From Gammaproteobacteria bacterium (lineage in GTDB: Bacteria > Pseudomonadota > Gammaproteobacteria > HTCC5015): a DNA stretch of 64,000 nt. Position numbers and translations under genes: made by a program. Below the pieces are notes generated by a model. That model was not told where the DNA came from, did not search any database, and was given only the letters and a program-made list of their open reading frames with translations. The stretch spans positions 1-64,000 of the forward strand of contig JACDDA010000007.1 of NCBI GenBank assembly GCA_013817245.1, read 5' to 3'. This document shows, piece by piece, positions 1 through 9,189 of this stretch (positions within the stretch are counted from its first letter, which is position 1; every line of letters starts with the position of its first letter).

Positions 1-526
1 CTTGATAGGCTTCGTAGCCACCAAATGCATCTAAGAAAAATACGCCGTCGTCTTTTAACGCAGCGCGTACTTTACTGAAGTATTCGACCAGTTCTGCGCG
101 TTGTTTAAAAATCCAGTAACTAAAGTTCATGGCTAACACTACATCGACGGGTGCGGTTTTAGCGGTGAGTACATTTTCATTTAATAATGTAACGCGTGAT
201 TGTTGTTCGGCGGTTAATTTCGCTAAATGATGTTCGCGTCCCCACGCTAATACATCGGCATCTAGATCTACGCCGATGGCGGTATTTTTAGCGTCAAGCG
301 CTACCCATGCTGTTGCACAATGCGCGGTGCCGCAAAAATCTTCGCGGATGGCATGCGCTGCGCGACCACGGATTTCTTTAAAAAGATTCGCGACAAATTC
401 GGTTTCATGTTCGACGTTTTGTACTGATGATTCGTACAACGCGTGTTTGTCTGCTGTTTCTGCACGACCTGGGCCGCTGCGTTGTTTTTTGTGTTTTTTA
501 TGTTTCTCTTTTTTATTACGGCTCAT
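1..526 (-). CDS. Class I SAM-dependent methyltransferase, C-terminus cut by window edge
   Basis: The reverse strand reads open from an ATG at 526 to the window edge. The first 20 residues are very Lys-rich (MSRNKKEKHKKHKKQ), followed by a Rossmann-like methyltransferase core: EDFCGTAHCATAW resembles motif I, IGVDLD motif II, and VDVVLAMNFSYWIF the motif IV region. The ATG overlaps the stop of the upstream dus gene by one base (TAATG), so the two are probably translationally coupled. The basic N-terminus could contact RNA, but that is inference. The substrate cannot be told from sequence. At least 175 residues are visible and the C-terminal part is missing. Confidence 0.8.
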   Translation of the reverse strand, partial: MSRNKKEKHKKHKKQRSGPGRAETADKHALYESSVQNVEHETEFVANLFKEIRGRAAHAIREDFCGTAHCATAWVALDAKNTAIGVDLDADVLAWGREHHLAKLTAEQQSRVTLLNENVLTAKTAPVDVVLAMNFSYWIFKQRAELVEYFSKVRAALKDDGVFFLDAFGGYEAYQ

Positions 527-1545
527 TACGATACGACCTCAGTAGATGATGAAACAAATTCGGGATTACGCAAAACAATTTGCAGGGCATTATGTAACAC
601 ATTAATACCGGCGGTTTTATTACAGACTTGTTCGCAAATATACCGCCGCCAATGACGCGCGCCCGGCATGCCTTGAAATAATCCTAACATAGGCCGTGTC
701 ATGTATTTTAAAAACACATCGTTGGCGAGTTGCGATTCTATATAAGGAATATAACGTTCTACAATCTCAACGCGACTGGGTAAATTCGTAGCACCAAATA
801 TTTGCCGGCGCACATCTAACAACGCAAAAGGATTGTTATACACTTCGCGGCCTATCATTACGCCATCGACATGATTTAAATGCTCTACGCAATCGTCTAC
901 GGTTTTAATGCCACCATTAATGGTAATGGATAAATCGGTCCGCTCGCGTTTTAAACGATACACATTGTCGTACATCAGCGGCGGCACTTCGCGATTTTCT
1001 TTTGGGCTTAAGCCTTGCAACCACGCTTTACGTGCGTGCACGATAAACACTTCACAACCTGCTGCGGCTACGTGATCGACAAAACGTCGCAGATCATCGT
1101 AGTCATCCATGTCATCTATGCCGAGTCGGCATTTTACAGTAACGGGAATCTCAACTTGATCGCGCATGGCACGCACACAATCTGCCACGCGTTGCGGTTG
1201 CGCCATTAAACACGCACCAAAAATACCGGCTTGCACACGGTCACTGGGACAACCGACATTGATATTTACTTCGTTATAACCCCAGTCTTGTGCAATGCGT
1301 GCGCACGCGGCCATCTCCGCAGGATCGCTGCCGCCGAGCTGTAATGCCAAGGGATGTTCAGCGGCATTAAAATCTAAAAACCGCGCGCGTTCGCCGTACA
1401 AGATTGCGCCGGTGACGACCATTTCGGTATAGAGCAATGCTTCGGGAAACATCAGGCGCAATAAGTACCGACAATGTTTGTCGGTCCAGTCCATCATTGG
1501 TGCGACAGAAAAACGTCTATCGATATTATTCATGAGCATCATCAA
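526..1545 (-). CDS. dusA: tRNA-dihydrouridine synthase DusA
   Basis: FMN-dependent enzyme that reduces uridine to dihydrouridine in the tRNA D-loop. The protein has 339 residues, the usual length. The N-terminal APMMDWTD motif starts the TIM barrel. NINVGCPSDRVQ holds the catalytic Cys (about C99), and GIFGACLM follows, a pattern specific to the DusA branch. VKCRLGID and INGGIKT are FMN and phosphate-binding strands, and the C-terminal helical domain (RPMLGLFQGMPGARHWRR) is present. The start could be any of several Met codons in the first six residues. It lies 5 bp after a secreted-protein gene and is followed by a methyltransferase in TAATG overlap. Confidence 0.95.
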   Translation of the reverse strand: MMMLMNNIDRRFSVAPMMDWTDKHCRYLLRLMFPEALLYTEMVVTGAILYGERARFLDFNAAEHPLALQLGGSDPAEMAACARIAQDWGYNEVNINVGCPSDRVQAGIFGACLMAQPQRVADCVRAMRDQVEIPVTVKCRLGIDDMDDYDDLRRFVDHVAAAGCEVFIVHARKAWLQGLSPKENREVPPLMYDNVYRLKRERTDLSITINGGIKTVDDCVEHLNHVDGVMIGREVYNNPFALLDVRRQIFGATNLPSRVEIVERYIPYIESQLANDVFLKYMTRPMLGLFQGMPGARHWRRYICEQVCNKTAGINVLHNALQIVLRNPEFVSSSTEVVS

Positions 1546-1550
1546 TCGCG

Positions 1551-2243
1551 CTATTGCATTGACAGCGCAGCAGGAGAAATGACGCGCTGATAAACAAAAT
1601 GAAGTTTTTGGGCTTTAATAAAACGCGGCGTACGAATTTCAAGGTCTAACTTTAATTGTTGATTAGCCGCATTCAAGGTGTACGTTTCAACAATTTGCGC
1701 GCCGGAGCTGGTATTAGTTTCAATGGTTATAATATTGTTAGTTTGTGATGCGACCACTAAGTGCTGGTCAGTTTGATTACTCAAGGTTTGCGTACTGCTA
1801 GGATCACTATTGTTTAGATTAATATGCCGAGTGAATTTGTTTGCATAGTGTAATGTTATTGCGCTGCCATCATAGCGTGTTTGCTGCAGAGCAGCTAAAG
1901 GGACAATGCTATCAAGATAGCTATACAATTTATCGAGCTGTTGATTTTTAGTATTGGCATTCACTTTAACGACGGTGCCATCTGGATGAGTGGACGTCAT
2001 CGTCGGGGACATTGCATTAATGCGTTGTAGCTGTTCCCGTACATAAGCTTCATCGCCTTTGAGTCGCTGCCATTCAATAGCGGGAACTGCGTTCCAGGGA
2101 TTTATTGGCGGCGATGAAATATTTTGAGCGAATGCCGTTTTCTCATCCACAGCAAAAACCGAGCTTAATGCGCTAGTAAAAACCATACTCGCCATTAACA
2201 CTCGTACAAAACCACCACCATGAAAACTTGCCAGCAATCGCAC
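1551..2243 (-). CDS. Predicted secreted protein of unknown function
   Basis: This 230-residue protein has an N-terminal hydrophobic stretch (about residues 13-32, ending SSVFAVDEKTAFA) that looks like a Sec signal peptide, so it is probably periplasmic. The remainder is polar and rich in Asn, Thr and Gln, with alternating hydrophobic residues towards the C-terminus (IVETYTLNAANQQLKLDLEI) that suggest beta-structure. I recognise no family. It is upstream of dusA on the same strand with a 5-bp gap, so it is likely cotranscribed, and it diverges from the MBL gene at 2320. No catalytic motif is visible. Confidence 0.65.
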   Translation of the reverse strand: MRLLASFHGGGFVRVLMASMVFTSALSSVFAVDEKTAFAQNISSPPINPWNAVPAIEWQRLKGDEAYVREQLQRINAMSPTMTSTHPDGTVVKVNANTKNQQLDKLYSYLDSIVPLAALQQTRYDGSAITLHYANKFTRHINLNNSDPSSTQTLSNQTDQHLVVASQTNNIITIETNTSSGAQIVETYTLNAANQQLKLDLEIRTPRFIKAQKLHFVYQRVISPAALSMQ

Positions 2244-2319
2244 GTAAACGCTACCCTAAATTTGACCCGGCCATTATAGTGAATACCACCTATTAAAGTA
2301 TCCAACAAATCATACGATC

Positions 2320-3147
2320 ATGAGCTTACAAACTAAGCAATTCGACAAACTCTCGCCGCAGGTGCTGCGCCTGGTCGCGCCTAATCCCGGGCTGATGACG
2401 GGGCCCGGTACCAACACCTATATAATAGATCCCGACAATGCATGGATCATTGACCCGGGCCCGGCTGATCCAGAGCATATCGAACGCATTTTGCAATGTG
2501 TCAAAACGGTGCGTGGCATTTTATTAACTCACACTCATCCTGATCATTGGCCCGCCGCCCCGATATTAGCGCAGCGCAGCGGCGCACCTATTTATGCGGC
2601 AACACTCGCGATGGGCAACACGCCGGTTACGCCCGATCATCTATTGCACGATCAACAAACGTTCACCACTGCACAAGGGCATATCACCGCCATTCACACG
2701 CCTGGGCATGCCTCCAACCATTTTTGTTTTTTATTACAACCAGAGAATTGGCTGCTGACCGGCGACCATATAATGAATGGCTCAACCGTCGTCATCGCGC
2801 CACCCGACGGTGACATGCAAGCCTATTTGGATTCGTTAGAAAAACTTAAAACACCTGCGCCCACCTGTTTATTACCCGCGCATGGCGATGTAATAGATGA
2901 ACCGATTCGCGCGATTGAACAACTAATCGCCCACCGCCTGCGGCGTGAAGCCAAGATATTACACATATTACAGTTAGAACACGGATTGAGTTTAAGCGAA
3001 CTGGTTAAACTTGTTTATGACGATGTGTCAGCAGAATTACATCCGATCGCACAACAATCTTTGTTAGCGCATCTGTTGAAACTGCAGCAGGAAGATCGTG
3101 TCAGTTATAAAAAAAACGTTTGGTATTTACACGCATCTGATTATTAA
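2320..3147 (+). CDS. MBL-fold hydrolase with C-terminal winged helix (LACTB2-like)
   Basis: Metallo-beta-lactamase-fold protein of 275 residues. The metal-binding signature THTHPDH (H71, H73, D75, H76) is intact. H130 in HTPGHASNH, D149 in LLTGDHIM and a late His in PAHGD complete the dinuclear zinc site. The C-terminal 70 residues form the winged-helix domain typical of the LACTB2/glyoxalase II-like subgroup, whose characterised members include nucleases and thioesterases. The substrate cannot be predicted. It diverges from the secreted-protein gene across a 76-bp gap and appears monocistronic. Confidence 0.85.
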   Translation: MSLQTKQFDKLSPQVLRLVAPNPGLMTGPGTNTYIIDPDNAWIIDPGPADPEHIERILQCVKTVRGILLTHTHPDHWPAAPILAQRSGAPIYAATLAMGNTPVTPDHLLHDQQTFTTAQGHITAIHTPGHASNHFCFLLQPENWLLTGDHIMNGSTVVIAPPDGDMQAYLDSLEKLKTPAPTCLLPAHGDVIDEPIRAIEQLIAHRLRREAKILHILQLEHGLSLSELVKLVYDDVSAELHPIAQQSLLAHLLKLQQEDRVSYKKNVWYLHASDY

Positions 3148-3177
3148 TACCTCCCAACCATACAACAGATATTAAAG

Positions 3178-3211
3178 GCTAGGCGATTGAGCCCCCACTC
3201 TTCCGCCTAGC
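3178..3211. repeat. 8-bp perfect inverted repeat in a convergent intergenic gap
   Basis: GCTAGGCG (3178-3185) and CGCCTAGC (3204-3211) are exact reverse complements separated by 18 bases. They lie between the 3' ends of the MBL gene and the LuxR-type gene. No T-run follows on either strand, so it would be a weak intrinsic terminator at best. Confidence 0.35.
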
Positions 3212-3328
3212 TAGCACACTTCGCCCAACACACCTATCATTCAATCAATAATATGTGTGCGAGACTGTAAAGAATTTTTATCAAACCTACATCATCCAAA
3301 TGGATGATAAAAATAGTATTTACGTAAT

Positions 3329-4480
3329 TTATCGCCGCTTAGAAGTACTGCTGAGCAAAATAGGTGCTTTTAATAAACTACTTACTAATTCAGCCTGTCG
3401 TCTAGTTTGAGTTTTTGCAAAAATACTTTGCAATTGTGAACGTACGGTATTTTTAGAAACTTGCAAATGGCTAGCAATTTCATTGAGCTCATAACCATTA
3501 ATTAACTCATTTACCAAACGACTTTCCGCGGGTGTTAATTGATATAAAGCTTCTAATATTTCATAAGGATATTGTAGCTTTTGCTCTACTCGCATAATAA
3601 ACAAAGTCGCCACAGTCGGTTGGGAAATATAATCCAGCGGTGGGGCTAATTGTCTGGTAGGACAAAAAACCATATTTAAGGGCGACAAATGAGGTTTTGG
3701 CGAAGGAATATTTAACGCAGCATCCGCCGCGCCAACCTGTCCCTCCACAATGCGAGCCAACACCGCATCTATTTTAATTTGTAAAGCATGAGACTTGGCG
3801 CAAAACTTTCCTTGGCGAATATCTAGTCCATAAGCCTCTCGAAGAATATCTATGGCCGCCCTATTAAAATGCACTACTTTTTTATTAGCATCAAAAAATA
3901 ACTGGCCAATGGACATTTTATTAAACGCATCATCAACAATTTGTAGCTTAGCTTCGGCTTGTAAAAGTTTTTTAGAGAGGTTCAGCGATTTTTTAATATG
4001 GGGAAATAAAAACTCTATGCTCTTTAACTCTTCTTTATTGAAGAAGTCGCCTTTCAATCCCCGCGAAAAACGAATTTGAGCCTGATAATCAACTTCATGC
4101 ACTGCATATCCACCTCCGCAATAATAGTTATTTTGCGGCTTTAGAAATTCATTGAAATATTGAGACCTTAGAAACTGTTCGCGACTATAAAAATCTTCAC
4201 TCGCATAGGCAACACCTTCAACCGTTTGAGAAAAAAGCTGAGGGTATGGATCGATACCAGCATAATAAGCGCCGTATTGTTGCAAAGCGGAAGACTCATA
4301 ACCATGCGCAAAAGCTTGATTAAGCCTGACATCAGAATCAGCACTAATACGTAATAACATAGAATCGCATTGTGTTTGTCGACAGATATTATCGAGGCAC
4401 GCTTGCCACCGCGTACTATCACTCGCGGCATCATATATATCAGTAATTAAAGCCAATAAATCTAATTGCCTATCTTCCAT
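3329..4480 (-). CDS. LuxR-family transcriptional regulator
   Basis: The 383-residue protein ends in a LuxR-type HTH (about residues 315-375). The segment LTPAESRLVNELINGYELNEIA is followed by the recognition helix VSKNTVRSQLQSIFAKT. The N-terminal 180 residues (TRWQACLDNICRQTQCDSM) resemble the unannotated sensory region of many proteobacterial LuxR proteins. The middle (residues 185-215, FFDANKKVVHFNRAAIDIL) looks PAS-like. No receiver or acyl-homoserine-lactone domain is apparent. It stands alone between convergent neighbours, so its targets are unknown. The upstream 146 bp before ffh is A+T-rich and probably holds its promoter. Confidence 0.85.
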   Translation of the reverse strand: MEDRQLDLLALITDIYDAASDSTRWQACLDNICRQTQCDSMLLRISADSDVRLNQAFAHGYESSALQQYGAYYAGIDPYPQLFSQTVEGVAYASEDFYSREQFLRSQYFNEFLKPQNNYYCGGGYAVHEVDYQAQIRFSRGLKGDFFNKEELKSIEFLFPHIKKSLNLSKKLLQAEAKLQIVDDAFNKMSIGQLFFDANKKVVHFNRAAIDILREAYGLDIRQGKFCAKSHALQIKIDAVLARIVEGQVGAADAALNIPSPKPHLSPLNMVFCPTRQLAPPLDYISQPTVATLFIMRVEQKLQYPYEILEALYQLTPAESRLVNELINGYELNEIASHLQVSKNTVRSQLQSIFAKTQTRRQAELVSSLLKAPILLSSTSKRR

Positions 4481-4626
4481 GATGATGCCCTATTTTAAAT
4501 TCACCCAACATCCTTCCTAACTTAAAGCTATGACACAAACAAGTGTATTTTTAGATTTTTTTACTTGATGGCGCAAAACTACTATTTTCTATTTATCAAG
4601 ATTAAATTAACGCTTCTTTTCCAACC

Positions 4627-5994
4627 CTACTTACCCAAAAATCCAGGCGGTAATTTCCCTTGCAAGCTGCGCATCATGCCTTGCATGCCGCCTTTAGAAA
4701 ACTTTTTCATCATCGTGCTCATTTCTTTATGTTGTTTAAGCAAACGATTAATGTCTTGAATCTGCGTGCCGGAACCTGCTGCAATGCGACGCTTACGTGA
4801 ACCACTGATGATGTCGGGTTTTTTGCGTTCGATAGGTGTCATGGAATTAATCATCGCAATTAAACGCCGATTTTTTTTATCATCCATTTGTTTACGAGCT
4901 GCTTCTGGCAGTTGCCCCATGCCGGGTAATTTATCTAATAACGCGGCCATGCCGCCCATATTTTCCATCATCAACAATTGATCACGTAAATCATTTAAGT
5001 CAAAGCCCTGACCTTTTTTAACTTTCGCTGCGAGTTTTTCTGCTTTTGCCGCGTCGACTTGTTGTCCGGCTTGTTCAATAAGTGATAACACATCACCCAT
5101 GCCTAAAATACGCGAGGCCATTCGATCGGGATGAAATATTTCTAGTGCGTCAGTTTTTTCACCCATACCAACAAACTTAATTGGTTTGCCGGTGATATAA
5201 CGAATCGACAATGCAGCACCGCCACGCGCATCACCGTCAAGTTTAGTTAAGATAACGCCAGTTAATGGCAATGCATCATTAAAAACTTTAGCGGTGTTGG
5301 CGGCGTCTTGACCCGTCATGCTGTCAACTACAAATAACGTTTCGATCGGTGTGATGGCTTTATGCAGGGTTTTAATTTCGTCCATCATGTCATTGTCAAT
5401 ATGCAAACGACCTGCAGTATCAACAATTAGTACATCTACAAAGGCTTTGCGTGCTTCATCAATTGCACGTGTCGCAATCGTTATGGGGGTTTCGCCCGCG
5501 TGACTGGCTGACCACGCGATGTCTAAACTTTGTGCTAAGGTTTTTAATTGTTCAATCGCAGCCGGTCGATAAATATCACAACTGACCAACATAACTTTTT
5601 TATTGAGTCTATCGCGCAAGTACCGTGCGAGTTTTGCCGCGCTGGTAGTTTTACCCGCGCCTTGTAAACCGGCTAATAAAATAACGGCTGGCGGTCTTGT
5701 AGTAAAATTTAATTCGGTTGCGGCCTCACCCATTAATTGCGTGAGTTCTTGATTAACAATGCGAATAAAACTTTGGCCGGGATTTAAGCTCTCGCTCACT
5801 TCTGCACCTAAGGCACGGGTTTTAACTTGCTCGATAAAACCTTTAATCACAGGCAAAGCTACATCGGCTTCGAGCAAGGCCATGCGCACATCACGCATAG
5901 CGCTTTGAATGTTTTCTTCGGTTAAACGACCACGACCGGTGACATTTCGCACCACACTGTTTAAACGTTGACTAAGATTTTCAAACATTGGCAT
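4627..5994 (-). CDS. ffh: Signal recognition particle protein Ffh
   Basis: SRP GTPase that binds 4.5S RNA and signal sequences and docks on FtsY. The protein has 455 residues. The N-domain is followed by the G-domain with P-loop GLQGAGKTT (109-117), DTAGR (192-196) and TKLDGDARGG (250-259). The M-domain from about residue 300 carries many Met residues, the GSG-containing RNA-binding helix (SGSRKRRIAAGSG) and a Met-rich tail (KGGMQGMMRSLQGKLPPG). An ATG at 5988 gives the more usual start MFENLSQRL; the ATG at 5994 adds two residues. It follows the MBL gene at 6031 by 36 bp, so the two may share a transcript. Confidence 0.98.
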   Translation of the reverse strand: MPMFENLSQRLNSVVRNVTGRGRLTEENIQSAMRDVRMALLEADVALPVIKGFIEQVKTRALGAEVSESLNPGQSFIRIVNQELTQLMGEAATELNFTTRPPAVILLAGLQGAGKTTSAAKLARYLRDRLNKKVMLVSCDIYRPAAIEQLKTLAQSLDIAWSASHAGETPITIATRAIDEARKAFVDVLIVDTAGRLHIDNDMMDEIKTLHKAITPIETLFVVDSMTGQDAANTAKVFNDALPLTGVILTKLDGDARGGAALSIRYITGKPIKFVGMGEKTDALEIFHPDRMASRILGMGDVLSLIEQAGQQVDAAKAEKLAAKVKKGQGFDLNDLRDQLLMMENMGGMAALLDKLPGMGQLPEAARKQMDDKKNRRLIAMINSMTPIERKKPDIISGSRKRRIAAGSGTQIQDINRLLKQHKEMSTMMKKFSKGGMQGMMRSLQGKLPPGFLGK

Positions 5995-6030
5995 TAACCG
6001 CTATAAGTGATAACAAGAGTAGAAGGACTA

Positions 6031-6801
6031 TTAATCAAATTGATATTGTTCGTTGCCGACTAAGGCAATGATTTGACGATGCGCTAATAAAGCGCTGCAT
6101 TGTTTTATAATCACTGCTTCGTCACCGGGTTTCATATGCGTTAGCGCGATCAAGGGTTGATGTTGCAGCTTTTGTAAATCTTGCGCTAACCAATCAGGGC
6201 AATAATGTTGTGCAAGTTGTGCGACCGCCGCATCTTCATTGCTAAAAGCACATTCAACGATTAACAAATCTAACGTAGGATAACGATTTAATGCTTGCCA
6301 CAAACTATCATTTTTCGAAGTGTCACCACTAAATGCAAATACACGTTGACGCTGACTAACAATGTAACCCACCGCTGGTACGGCGTGTGCAACGGCCACT
6401 GATTCAATTTTTCTATCGTTTGATAAATAAATAAATGAACCGGCCACTAATGGAATAAATCGCACGACGGGATTTTGCGGATTCGGCAATTCGCTAAAAT
6501 CAGGCCAGATATGCCAATTAAAAATATGGCGTTTAATCGCATCAATCGTTTCGGGCAGAGCATACACTTGCAGCGGCTCTTCTAATTCGCCAAATAAAGT
6601 ATCAACCAATAAAGGCAATGTCACCAAATGGTCGAGGTGGCTATGAGTAATGCAGATATGACGAATCTGTCGCATCTCCGCTAGCGACAAATCAGCCGCG
6701 CCAGTGCCTGCGTCAATCAACACATCGTTATCAATTAGCAGCGAGGTCGTCCGGCGCTGACCGCCGACCCCGCCACTACAACCTAAAACTCGAATTTGCA
6801 T
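6031..6801 (-). CDS. MBL-fold phosphodiesterase-like protein (RNase Z / class II PDE superfamily)
   Basis: Metallo-hydrolase of 256 residues counted from MQIRVLGCSGGVGG. THSHLDHLVTLPLL is the metal-binding HxHxDH signature. VAVAHAVPAVGYIV and FSGDTSKND supply further ligands, and ALTHMKPGD provides the late His. The overall pattern matches the family that includes class II cyclic-nucleotide phosphodiesterases and RNase Z. I cannot tell cAMP from RNA as substrate. An upstream in-frame ATG at 6864 would add 21 residues lacking homology to the fold start, so the ATG at 6801 is preferred. It precedes ffh in the same direction. Confidence 0.8.
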   Translation of the reverse strand: MQIRVLGCSGGVGGQRRTTSLLIDNDVLIDAGTGAADLSLAEMRQIRHICITHSHLDHLVTLPLLVDTLFGELEEPLQVYALPETIDAIKRHIFNWHIWPDFSELPNPQNPVVRFIPLVAGSFIYLSNDRKIESVAVAHAVPAVGYIVSQRQRVFAFSGDTSKNDSLWQALNRYPTLDLLIVECAFSNEDAAVAQLAQHYCPDWLAQDLQKLQHQPLIALTHMKPGDEAVIIKQCSALLAHRQIIALVGNEQYQFD

Positions 6802-6968
6802 GAATCTGTCCCTATCAGGGATTCTTTTGAAAATGCTACTATGAAGCGGAACAAGGTACTGCAACGCCAGCGGGGATTGTAACGGAAAGTTTGCAGCTCT
6901 TCACAATCCCGTGCGCCGATCGCGCAATCTGCCGATTGGTTCACGTCTCTGCTTGGATCATATTTAGG

Positions 6969-6980
6969 CCATATATATGG
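6969..6980. promoter_or_regulatory. 12-bp perfect palindrome upstream of the CcsA-like gene
   Basis: CCATATATATGG is self-complementary and lies between the divergent starts of the MBL gene (6801) and the CcsA-like gene (7020). It may be a protein-binding site or simply part of an A+T-rich promoter. Confidence 0.25.
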
Positions 6981-7019
6981 TATAGAACATCCGCCCACGA
7001 AATAATGGAATCGACCTTC

Positions 7020-7826
7020 ATGATGAACAATATTCTTATCGGCATCGCGACGTGCAGTTTTTATGGCATCAGCTGGCTTTTACTCATGTTGCGCTTACGC
7101 GACACGCGCAGCACTTACACACCTGGCATGGGCCGAACCGCGTTGTTTCCAGCGTGTCTCGGGGCTTTGTTTCATGTGGGCTTATTAACAGAATTGCTTA
7201 TCATGCCAACGGGTTTAAGTTTTAGTTTCGCTTATAGCTTAAGTTTATTTACGTGGGTCAGCGTGGTTATTATTTTACTGATGTCGTGGCGCGCAAATGT
7301 CGAAACGCTGAACCTGCTTAGCCTACCGATTGCAATCCTGAGTATCGTATTGGCCGTGTTAACACCCGTCCACCAAAATCATGTTACGCATTTAAATCCG
7401 CAACTCGAAATTCATATTATTATTTCTATCATTGCGTATTGCGTATTAACCGTTGCCGCTTTGTTAGCCATTCTGCTCGCCATTCAAGATAAACAATTGC
7501 ATGAGCATCGCATTAGTCGTTTTGTGCAAACCTTGCCAGCATTAGTCACGATGGAAAATTTATTATTCAAAGTGATTGAATCAGGTTTTGTACTTTTAAC
7601 ATTGGCGCTTATTACCGGCTTTGCTTACACGTCTAATTGGTTTAATCACAAAATCATATTTTCAGTTATCGCCTGGTTAGTATTTTTATGTTTATTACTC
7701 GGCCGCCATATTGCAGGATGGCGCGGTAAAATCGCCATTCGCTGGACGCTGGGCGGTTTTATGCTGTTAATGCTGGCGTTTTTTGGTAGCAAATTTGTAT
7801 TAGAAATTATTTTGCATCGTTCTTGA
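7020..7826 (+). CDS. ypjD: CcsA/HemX-like inner-membrane protein (YpjD family)
   Basis: This 268-residue integral membrane protein has about eight hydrophobic helices. It resembles the cytochrome c assembly (CcsA/CcmC-like) family, of which E. coli YpjD is a member encoded beside ffh. His residues in and near membrane segments (ACLGALFHVGLL, NWFNHKI, GRHIAGWRGK) match the haem-handling pattern of the family, although YpjD itself has no firmly established role. The ATG at 7020 is preferred because GGAA lies upstream at a usable distance; an ATG at 7005 is possible. The ffh neighbourhood supports the assignment. Confidence 0.85.
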   Translation: MMNNILIGIATCSFYGISWLLLMLRLRDTRSTYTPGMGRTALFPACLGALFHVGLLTELLIMPTGLSFSFAYSLSLFTWVSVVIILLMSWRANVETLNLLSLPIAILSIVLAVLTPVHQNHVTHLNPQLEIHIIISIIAYCVLTVAALLAILLAIQDKQLHEHRISRFVQTLPALVTMENLLFKVIESGFVLLTLALITGFAYTSNWFNHKIIFSVIAWLVFLCLLLGRHIAGWRGKIAIRWTLGGFMLLMLAFFGSKFVLEIILHRS

Positions 7827-7869
7827 TGCTTTAATAATTATAAACATTTTTTAAGGAGCTACTTTTCGC

Positions 7870-9189
7870 TTGGATACTATTTCGGTCGGCACACTTTTTC
7901 TGCTGCTAAGTATTCTTTTATTACTCTCTGCGTGGTTTTCCGGCACCGAAACCGCGCTCATGTCAGTCAATCGTTATCGTCTGCGCCACAAAGCACGTGC
8001 GGGCCATCAAGGTGCCATTTTGGTGCTGCGCTTACTCGAACGTCCCGATCGTCTTATTGGGTTGATTTTACTCGGCAATTGCGCGGCTAATTTATCCGCG
8101 CCTATTGTCACCACGCTTATTGCGCAGCAATTATTCCCGGAGCAAGTGTCGCTCGCGGTCAGCATCGCTGCCGTGTTATTAATTATTGTGGTGTTGATTT
8201 TTTCCGAAGTATTACCCAAAACATTTGCCGCATTACATCCTGAAAAACTTTCATATATCGCAGCGTACGTGTACACGCCTTTACTAAAAATTATGTATGT
8301 GTTCGTCTGGTTTATTAATCTTATTGTTAACGGCATTTTGCGTACATTGGGCATTCAATCATCTAACAATGACATAAACCTCAGCAAAGAAGAATTGCAC
8401 ACTGTCGTCAAAGAAGCCTCAGCCTTGCTGAGCACTCGTCACCAAGCAATGTTAATCAGTATTTTAAATTTAGAAAATGCCACAGTCGAAGATATCATGG
8501 TGCCGCGCAATGAAGTTATTGGCATAGATTTAAACGATAACTGGAGCGAGATTCTCGAACAATTAAACCATTTCCCGCATACTCGTTTGCCGGTCTACCG
8601 AAACAGCATTGATAACATCATCGGCATGCTGCATGTAAAGCGCATTGTGCATTTATTAGCCGAACATCGCGATGAAGACCTCAACAAGAATGTACTGGAA
8701 ACCGCCGTTACTGAAACTTATTTTATTCCAGAAGGCACATCGTTGATGCAGCAACTGGTAAATTTCCAAAAACAAAAACGGCGCATTGGTTTAGTAGTAG
8801 ATGAATACGGCGATTTATTAGGTTTGGTTACCTTAGAAGATATTTTAGAAGAAATTGTAGGAAAATTTACTACTGACACTGTTTCTAGCAATAAAGATAT
8901 TTTATCGCAAATCGACGGCAGTTATCTCATAGACGGCGGCACTCACGTACGGGACATTAATGCTTATTTAAACATAAGCCTGCCTACTGATGATGCAAAA
9001 ACCTTGAATGGTTTAATCCTAGAACATTTGGAAATGATTCCAGAGCCAGGCACTAGTTTATTAATTAATGAATGCCCTATCGAAATTATTAAAGCGCAAA
9101 ACAATACCGTTAAGTTGGCGCGACTGTCGCCTTCAAAAGCGCAAAGTATTCAAGCCAATCGCAAAAATGGTTCTCCATCTTCACTATGA
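7870..9189 (+). CDS. CNNM/HlyC-CorC family transporter (YfjD-like), CBS-pair protein
   Basis: This 439-residue protein has an N-terminal CNNM transmembrane domain (residues 1-180; WFSGTETALMSVNRYRLR is the signature), two CBS domains (about 200-330, beginning DIMVPRNEVIGID) and a C-terminal CorC_HlyC domain (345-425, containing IDGGTHVRDINAYL). Family members act in magnesium or other divalent-cation efflux. The start is TTG at 7870, supported by AAGGAG at 7853-7858. The gene overlaps radA by 4 bp (ATGA), so the two are cotranscribed. E. coli yfjD and ypjD are also neighbours of ffh, so synteny agrees. Confidence 0.9.
   Translation: MDTISVGTLFLLLSILLLLSAWFSGTETALMSVNRYRLRHKARAGHQGAILVLRLLERPDRLIGLILLGNCAANLSAPIVTTLIAQQLFPEQVSLAVSIAAVLLIIVVLIFSEVLPKTFAALHPEKLSYIAAYVYTPLLKIMYVFVWFINLIVNGILRTLGIQSSNNDINLSKEELHTVVKEASALLSTRHQAMLISILNLENATVEDIMVPRNEVIGIDLNDNWSEILEQLNHFPHTRLPVYRNSIDNIIGMLHVKRIVHLLAEHRDEDLNKNVLETAVTETYFIPEGTSLMQQLVNFQKQKRRIGLVVDEYGDLLGLVTLEDILEEIVGKFTTDTVSSNKDILSQIDGSYLIDGGTHVRDINAYLNISLPTDDAKTLNGLILEHLEMIPEPGTSLLINECPIEIIKAQNNTVKLARLSPSKAQSIQANRKNGSPSSL

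Noticed and set aside
3178-3211. Intrinsic terminator between the MBL and LuxR-type genes
   Set aside because: The 8-bp stem has an 18-base loop and no T-run on either strand, so it is listed only as an inverted repeat.
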